Assembly: GCF_009184895.1 (NCBI RefSeq)
Contig: NZ_WESE01000006.1
Span: 124,501-188,500, forward strand
Direction: 5' to 3'
Length of the DNA stretch: 64,000 bases
DNA from: Nostocoides sp. F2B08
GTDB taxonomy: Bacteria; Actinomycetota; Actinomycetes; Actinomycetales; Dermatophilaceae
Part shown: piece after piece, positions 59,237 through 64,000 of the stretch
Layout of the letters: the number at the start of each line of letters is the position of its first letter
Numbering within the stretch: the stretch's first letter is position 1
The notes under the pieces: generated by a model
Told to the model about the DNA's origin: nothing
Seen by the model: the letters and a program-made list of their open reading frames with translations, nothing else
Database searches by the model: none
Position numbers and translations under genes: made by a program

Positions 59237-60799
59237 GTGGCCACCGGACGCCACCTTCGCGAGAAGGCGGCCCGGCGCGCGCCCGGCCACCACGACACCC
59301 CGCTCGACCACCACACGGTCCGCATCCGCTGGATCGGTCTCGCGGCAGGCCTCTTCGCCGCAGCCCTGGTCTACACCGCCCTCCCGAACGACCTCGCCAC
59401 CGCGGCCAAGGTCACCGCCGCCACCGCGACGCTCATGGGCATCTGGTGGATGACCGAGGCGATCCCGATCCCCGCGACGGCGCTCGTGCCGCTCATCGTG
59501 TTCCCCATCGCCAGTGACGTGGACATCAATACGGTCGGCGCGAGCTACGGCAACAGCATCATCTTCTTGTTCATGGGCGGCTTCATGCTCGCCCTGGCGA
59601 TGCAGCGCTGGGACCTGCACCGCCGGATCGCCCTGCGCACGGTGCGCGCCATGGGCACCCGACCGCCGATGGTGGTCGCCGGCTTCATGCTCGCGACGGC
59701 GTTCCTGTCGATGTGGGTCTCCAACACCGCCACCGCGGTCATGATGATCCCGATCGGCGTCTCCGTCCTCGTCCTCGTCACCGACATCAGCGCAAGCGCC
59801 GAGCCGCCCGCCGACCCTGACCACGAAGAGCAACGCCTCCGTGCGGCCGTCATCGAGTCCGACTTCGGCACCGCGCTCATCCTCGGCATCGCCTACGCCG
59901 CGTCGATCGGCTCGCTCGCCACGATCATCGGCACCCCGCCGAACACGCTACTCGTCGGCTACCTGCGCGAGGCGCACGGAATCTCGATCGGTTTCGGCCA
60001 GTGGATGCTCGTCGGACTGCCGCTGGCGGCCGTCTTCCTCGCTATCGCCTGGGCGCTCCTCACCAAGGTCCTCTTCCGGCCCGAGATCGACGAGATCCCC
60101 GGCGGCCGCGGTCTCATCGACGACGAGATCCGCATTCTCGGCCCGGCCTCGACCGCGGAGAAGCGTGTCGCCGCCGTCTTCACTCTCGCCGCCGTCGCCT
60201 GGGTCACGACCCCGCTGATCTGGCCGGACAACACGCCGATCACCGATGCGGGCATCGCGATGGTCGCCGCCTTCCTCCTCTTCGTGCTGCCGGCGGGTGC
60301 CCAGCGTGGCGTGCGGGTCCTGCCCTGGCACACCGCCGAGAAGCTGCCGTGGGGCGTGCTGCTCCTCTTCGGCGGCGGGCTGGCGCTCTCGGCGCAGTTC
60401 GGCTCATCCGGCCTGACCGAATGGATCGGGGAGCAGACCGCCGGGCTCGGCGGACTGCCGGTCGTCCTCATGCTCGTGATCCTCACCGGTGGCATCATCT
60501 TCCTCACCGAGCTGACGTCCAACACCGCGACGGCCGCGACGTTCCTCCCGGTCGCGGGCGGCGTAGCCCTCGGCATCGGCGCCGACCCCCTCCTGCTCGC
60601 CATCCCCGTCGCTCTCGCCGCCACCTGTGCGTTCATGCTCCCGGTCGCCACCCCGCCGAACGCCATCGCCTTCGGCTCCGGGTATGTCACGATCGGCCAG
60701 ATGGTGCGAGGAGGCCTGGGCCTGAACCTGATCGGCATCGTGCTCATCACCTGCGTGGTCCTCACCATCGCTGCCTGGGTGTTCTCGATCGCCTACTGA
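59237..60799 (+). CDS. SLC13/DASS family Na+-coupled anion transporter
   Basis: 520 residues with 11-13 membrane helices. Two SNT motifs (VSNTATAVMM and TSNTATAATF) that bind sodium and carboxylate, and TPPNTLLVGY and TPPNAIAFG between them, mark the DASS family. Substrates are usually C4-dicarboxylates, citrate or sulfate. GTG at 59237 with AAGGAGAG upstream. Confidence 0.9.
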   Translation: MATGRHLREKAARRAPGHHDTPLDHHTVRIRWIGLAAGLFAAALVYTALPNDLATAAKVTAATATLMGIWWMTEAIPIPATALVPLIVFPIASDVDINTVGASYGNSIIFLFMGGFMLALAMQRWDLHRRIALRTVRAMGTRPPMVVAGFMLATAFLSMWVSNTATAVMMIPIGVSVLVLVTDISASAEPPADPDHEEQRLRAAVIESDFGTALILGIAYAASIGSLATIIGTPPNTLLVGYLREAHGISIGFGQWMLVGLPLAAVFLAIAWALLTKVLFRPEIDEIPGGRGLIDDEIRILGPASTAEKRVAAVFTLAAVAWVTTPLIWPDNTPITDAGIAMVAAFLLFVLPAGAQRGVRVLPWHTAEKLPWGVLLLFGGGLALSAQFGSSGLTEWIGEQTAGLGGLPVVLMLVILTGGIIFLTELTSNTATAATFLPVAGGVALGIGADPLLLAIPVALAATCAFMLPVATPPNAIAFGSGYVTIGQMVRGGLGLNLIGIVLITCVVLTIAAWVFSIAY

Positions 60800-60871
60800 G
60801 CAGGTTTCCCAGACCGGGTATGCGCGGGCCGGCTCCCGCGCCCCGCGCTCGCCTTCGCGGGCTCACGGGGG

Positions 60872-62461
60872 TCAGAACGGCACGGTCTCGTCGGCCTCCT
60901 CAGCCTCGTCCGCATCCTCAGTCTCATCCGCCTCCTCAGTCTCAACCGCCTCATCCGCCTCATCGGCCTCGTCAGTCTCGTCATCAGCCGCCACCGCCTC
61001 CGGTCGCAGCCACGACGTCGACGCCAGCCCGAGAGCCTGCCTGATCTGCGTCGCGACCGAGTCCTCGGCGTCGTCCTCCGGGAAGCGGAAGTAGTACGAG
61101 TGCGCCACCGCCGGCATCAACCGGTGCCGCCACGGCTTGGTCCCGGGCCGGCCCTGCGTGTTGCCCGTGACGGCGACGTCCTTGATCCCGGTTCCGAACA
61201 GCGGCCCGAGCGAACCGCCGAACCAGTCGCCGAACAGCCCCCACTTCACGGGGAAGTACAGGTTCGTCCAGCGCACGACGGCGAACGGCGCTCCCTCGTA
61301 GAGCACGCGATACGTCGATCTCTTCCGTGCCCCCTTGCGCCCGGTCCACCACGTCTTGCGCCACGAGTAGAACCGCGTCACGCCGCGGTCGCGGTGGATG
61401 TTGTTGTAGTCCGACTCCTCGTCCTGCGGCGGACAGGTCGGCAGCTCACGTCGCTCGATCCGCGCGTCGAAAGAGCGGCCGCCTTTTCCGTGCAGGAGCT
61501 GGTCGGCGAAGTACATCGGCGTGCCGGCGCTGATGAAGTCGGTGATGAGCCAAGGGTTGCCCTGGCGCCGGATACCCGACCACAGACCCCGCTGGGCGTC
61601 CTGGTACGCGTCGACCAACCCGTCGTCGACCGGCGGACGGTCCGGCAAGGCGCTCGCCGCCTGCTCGAGCTCGAGCAGGCCGTCCAGCTCGTGCTCCCCG
61701 GTGCGCCGGCTCGTCTTCGCGTTCATCGTCCCCCACAGGTAGGCGATCCCGTCGTACGCGATGAACGCCCCGAGGCTGTGCCCGACGAGGACGATCCGGT
61801 CATACCGCGGGGCCGTCGAGTCGTGCAGAGCCTGCACCATCTCGACCAGACCTTTCCGGATGTCCCGGCGAACCGCATACGAGCGCGGACTGGTGTCGAG
61901 ATAGCGCACGACGTCGACGAAGCTCGAGGTGAGCCACCGGGGGAGGACCCGGGAGAACAGGTAGGACAGCGCGGCGGCGACCAGGCCACCGGAGACCAGT
62001 GCGGTGATCGCCTCGGTCAGCGGGTTGTCCGCGCCGATGACCTTGCCCTCGAACGGGCCCCACAGCACGGCCCAGACCGTCCACAGGATCAGGGCCCAGG
62101 CGATGACCCACAGGCCCTTGAGGCCGTACGGCACGCGCGTGGGCCACTGCAACAGGATCCGGCGGAAGGTCGGCCACAGGTCGTCGAGCCGGTTGCCCTG
62201 CATCTTGTCGGCCCAGTGGTACTCGAAGACGTCGGTCTGCGCATGCCACTCCGGCTGGTCCCGGTCGGCGGGGTATCGCGGCGCGAGGAACCGCCGCGAC
62301 TCGTAGCTCCCGGTCACCGACTCCGGCCGGGAGTAGTAGACCCGCGTGCCGTCCTCGCCGGGCGCGAGCGCGGTATCGATGAACCCGGTCAGCGTCGAGA
62401 GCGGCAGTTGCTCGCCCATGCCGTGGATGACGACGACCGCCTGCCTGACGTCTGCCCTCAT
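60872..62461 (-). CDS. Membrane-associated alpha/beta-hydrolase-like protein with acidic tail
   Basis: 529 residues. The N-terminus VVVIHGMGEQLP and a later VLVGHSLGAFIAYDGIAYL (GHSLG nucleophile elbow) match lipase-like alpha/beta hydrolases. Two to three membrane helices (WVIAWALILWTVWAVL and ALVSGGLVAAALSYLF) are inserted between them at about residues 115-175. The last 35 residues are an Asp/Glu/Ala repeat (EADEADEA, EEADETEDADEAEEADE). ATG at 62461 with GGAGG upstream. No operon partner; the substrate is unknown. Confidence 0.75.
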   Translation of the reverse strand: MRADVRQAVVVIHGMGEQLPLSTLTGFIDTALAPGEDGTRVYYSRPESVTGSYESRRFLAPRYPADRDQPEWHAQTDVFEYHWADKMQGNRLDDLWPTFRRILLQWPTRVPYGLKGLWVIAWALILWTVWAVLWGPFEGKVIGADNPLTEAITALVSGGLVAAALSYLFSRVLPRWLTSSFVDVVRYLDTSPRSYAVRRDIRKGLVEMVQALHDSTAPRYDRIVLVGHSLGAFIAYDGIAYLWGTMNAKTSRRTGEHELDGLLELEQAASALPDRPPVDDGLVDAYQDAQRGLWSGIRRQGNPWLITDFISAGTPMYFADQLLHGKGGRSFDARIERRELPTCPPQDEESDYNNIHRDRGVTRFYSWRKTWWTGRKGARKRSTYRVLYEGAPFAVVRWTNLYFPVKWGLFGDWFGGSLGPLFGTGIKDVAVTGNTQGRPGTKPWRHRLMPAVAHSYYFRFPEDDAEDSVATQIRQALGLASTSWLRPEAVAADDETDEADEADEAVETEEADETEDADEAEEADETVPF

Positions 62462-62591
62462 GACGACCTCCAGTCCGATGAGACCACCAGTGTGTCGAGC
62501 AGGGCCGCCCCCGGCCATCCGTCGTTCGGCCGGAGCATGCGGCCGGACCGCGGTGTGCCGGGAGCGCTGCGCACGCCCGTACCGTAGAGAC

Positions 62592-62993
62592 ATGGCATCC
62601 GGGTCCGCGATCAGATTCACCGGCACGCTGGGCAAGTTCACCTGGCGCATGCTCGCGACCGTGCTCGTGGGGCAGGCGATCTCGATCAGCCTCGGTGCCA
62701 TGGTCGCCCGAGGAATCGCGATGGCGAACGAGAACTCCGCGGCGGACACCTATCTCTACGGAGGGCTCGCCCTGGCGGGTCTGTGCATCGTGGCCGCCGG
62801 GTTGCTGCGGGGGCCGCTCGGACTGCCGCTGGGATGGGTTGTCCAGGTCCTGACTCTCGCCAGTGCCGTGATCGTGCCCATGATGCTGTTCGTGGGGCTG
62901 ATGTTCACCGCCTTGTGGGTCATGTGCCTGGTCCAGGGGGACAAGGTCGAGCGGATGATGGCGGAGCGGGAGGCGGCCGCGGCCAGTGGCTAG
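62592..62993 (+). CDS. DUF4233 family membrane protein
   Basis: 133 residues, four membrane helices (VLVGQAISISLGAMVARGI, LYGGLALAGLCIVAAGLL, LGWVVQVLTLASAVIVPMML, MFTALWVMCLVQG). Position directly before ndk, and in many actinobacteria after folC, identifies DUF4233. The function is unknown. ndk begins 9 bp after its stop. Confidence 0.85.
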   Translation: MASGSAIRFTGTLGKFTWRMLATVLVGQAISISLGAMVARGIAMANENSAADTYLYGGLALAGLCIVAAGLLRGPLGLPLGWVVQVLTLASAVIVPMMLFVGLMFTALWVMCLVQGDKVERMMAEREAAAASG

Positions 62994-63002
62994 GCTGTGC
63001 GG

Positions 63003-63437
63003 GTGACCGAATCCTCCGCGCCTGAGCGCTCGCTCGTCCTCGTCAAGCCCGACGGCTTCGCCCGTCGCCTCACCGGGGAGGTGCTGCGCCGGATCGAGGC
63101 CAAGGGGTATGCGCTGGTCGCCCTGCGCATCCTCACGCCCACCCGGGAGATGCTCGCCGCCCACTACGCCGAGCACGAGGGCAAGCCGTTCTTCGAGCCG
63201 CTGCTCGAGTTCATGTCCTCCGGCCCGGTCACGGCGGTCGTCATCGAGGGGGAGGGCGGCATCCCGGGCTTCCGCGCCATGGCCGGCGCGACGAACCCCA
63301 CCGACGCGGCCCCCGGCAGCATCCGCGGCGACCTCGGCCGCGACTGGGGCACCAAGGTCCAGCAGAACATCGTCCACGGCTCCGACTCCCCGGAGTCCGC
63401 CGCCCGCGAGATCGCGATCTGGTTCCCCGAGCTCTGA
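63003..63437 (+). CDS. ndk: Nucleoside diphosphate kinase
   Basis: 144 residues. KPDG (Lys15), the active-site QNIVHGSDS (His125 is phosphorylated) and the RNASP-like end are present. It moves phosphate between nucleoside di- and triphosphates. The GTG at 63003 gives the family start VTESSAPERSLVLVKPD; 62997 is an alternative. Confidence 0.95.
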   Translation: MTESSAPERSLVLVKPDGFARRLTGEVLRRIEAKGYALVALRILTPTREMLAAHYAEHEGKPFFEPLLEFMSSGPVTAVVIEGEGGIPGFRAMAGATNPTDAAPGSIRGDLGRDWGTKVQQNIVHGSDSPESAAREIAIWFPEL

Positions 63438-63629
63438 GCCGGAGTTTGCATTTCTTCCTCAGGAAAGAAACCCCCGCTTCTGGCAACAAGCTTTCCCTCC
63501 GGTAGCCGACGCTTCCTTCCCGAAGATTGCGGGGGCCGTCAGGCATGAGCAGTCGCGTTTGCGCAGGTCGGAACCCTCGCGCGTACATGCCCGTTCGACT
63601 CAGCGGCGGCCCGATCGGCAAGGAGAGCC
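63438..63629. other. Gap between ndk and cueP with hairpins
   Basis: A less GC-rich stretch. TTTCTTCCTCAGGAAAGAAA (63451-63470) forms an imperfect hairpin suited to ending ndk transcription. Arms CCCCCGC (63471-63477) and GCGGGGG (63529-63535) could form a longer structure. A copper-responsive operator for cueP would be expected here, but I cannot point to one. Confidence 0.4.
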
Positions 63630-64000
63630 ATGACCCGTTCCACCCTCACTCGCTCCACCCTTTCGGTGGCCGCGATCGGCCTGCTCGTCCTCACCGGGTG
63701 CTCGAGCGTCCAGGACGAGAGTCCGGCCGCAACCGCAACCACAGCGGCCACCTCCGGGGAGTCCGGGTCCACGGCGTTCCTCGAACAGTTCGGGCTTGAC
63801 AGCAGCGACGATCCCCGCGACATCGTCACGGCGCTGGACCGCACCAACGACGACCGCGACTCCGGCGTCATGGGCTCGGTGCGCTACGACGCGGTCGTCT
63901 TCACGACCGCCGACGGCGAGACCACCGTGCCGATCGAGGACGGGTTCTACCTGGCGCTCGCGCCGTACGTCGACCAGACCCACGACTGCTACTACCACAA
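63630..64000 (+). CDS. cueP: CueP-like copper-binding lipoprotein, 3' end outside window
   Basis: The first 123 residues of a lipoprotein: signal ending LLVLTGC, then FLEQFGLDSSDDPRDIVTALD, GVMGSVRYDAVVFTTADGE and APYVDQTHDCYYH, which fit CueP, the periplasmic/extracytoplasmic copper-binding protein; the remaining Cys residues are beyond the window. ATG at 63630 with AAGGAGA upstream. It probably buffers copper outside the membrane. Confidence 0.82.
   Translation, partial: MTRSTLTRSTLSVAAIGLLVLTGCSSVQDESPAATATTAATSGESGSTAFLEQFGLDSSDDPRDIVTALDRTNDDRDSGVMGSVRYDAVVFTTADGETTVPIEDGFYLALAPYVDQTHDCYYH

Overview
This window comes from a very GC-rich actinobacterium, probably order Micrococcales. The evidence is the base composition, start codons that are often GTG, 4-bp stop/start overlaps, paired clpP1-clpP2, two DUF222-HNH genes, an F420/luciferase-type oxidoreductase, a relative of the mycothiol-linked Rv2466c protein, an ileS T-box and a LexA box of the CGAAC-N4-GTTCG type. 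The backbone (aglA, glbO, mscS, pepN, Rv2466c-like, rpiB, tig, clpP1, clpP2, clpX, valS, folC, DUF4233, ndk) matches from memory the content of the Mycobacterium tuberculosis Rv2445c-Rv2471 block, so it is old conserved housekeeping chromosome with accessory islands between the conserved genes.

Layout. 1-4.3 kb: end of an ABC exporter operon, an LLM oxidoreductase, an inositol-phosphatase-like enzyme and a DUF222-HNH gene. 4.4-10.6 kb: a TetR regulator divergent from an NAD-dependent epimerase with paired operators between them, TesB, a RecQ fused to a phosphoribosyltransferase-like tail, a 4HBT thioesterase. 10.7-19.8 kb: one long leftward operon (pepN, mscS, glbO, MFS, alpha-glucosidase, GDPD, MFS), mostly with 4-bp overlaps. 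19.9-30 kb: Rv2466c-like protein, rpiB, a membrane PP2C phosphatase coupled to trmB, tRNA-Pro and tRNA-Gly, tig, an MFS gene, clpP1P2, a TIMP/NTR-like surface protein, clpX. Matching ClgR-like palindromes lie at the same distance upstream of clpP1 and clpX, suggesting co-activation of the Clp protease.

30-40.9 kb is accessory. Its centre is a divergent pair of operons. Leftward: a subtilisin (S8) and an MBL-fold hydrolase. Rightward: an astacin-type metalloprotease whose C-terminal tail carries five copies of a KK-x-x-DD-(G/I)-P type repeat, then an MvdC/MvdD-type ATP-grasp ligase 4 bp downstream, then a YbaY-like protein. ATP-grasp enzymes of this type install side-chain ester/amide crosslinks in graspetides, so the tail repeats are candidate crosslinked cores attached to a protease. 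This is the best candidate for a little-described system here.

40.9-52 kb: valS, a PlsC-type acyltransferase, a lipoprotein, a Nudix-like protein, and a leftward operon opened by a short cobalamin riboswitch. That operon encodes a secreted alpha/alpha-barrel protein, a DUF4430 protein and a complete ECF transporter (T, fused A-A', S). The two secreted proteins correspond to the two halves of transcobalamin, so this looks like a B12 capture-and-import system. 52-64 kb: a type II toxin-antitoxin pair, T-box-controlled ileS, folC, a LexA-boxed DUF222-HNH gene, an SLC13 transporter, an alpha/beta-hydrolase-like membrane protein, DUF4233, ndk and the start of cueP.

At the whole-window scale the heptamer CGCATAC/GTATGCG is about five times more common than base composition predicts and occurs in all reading frames and between genes, which suggests a DNA-level motif.
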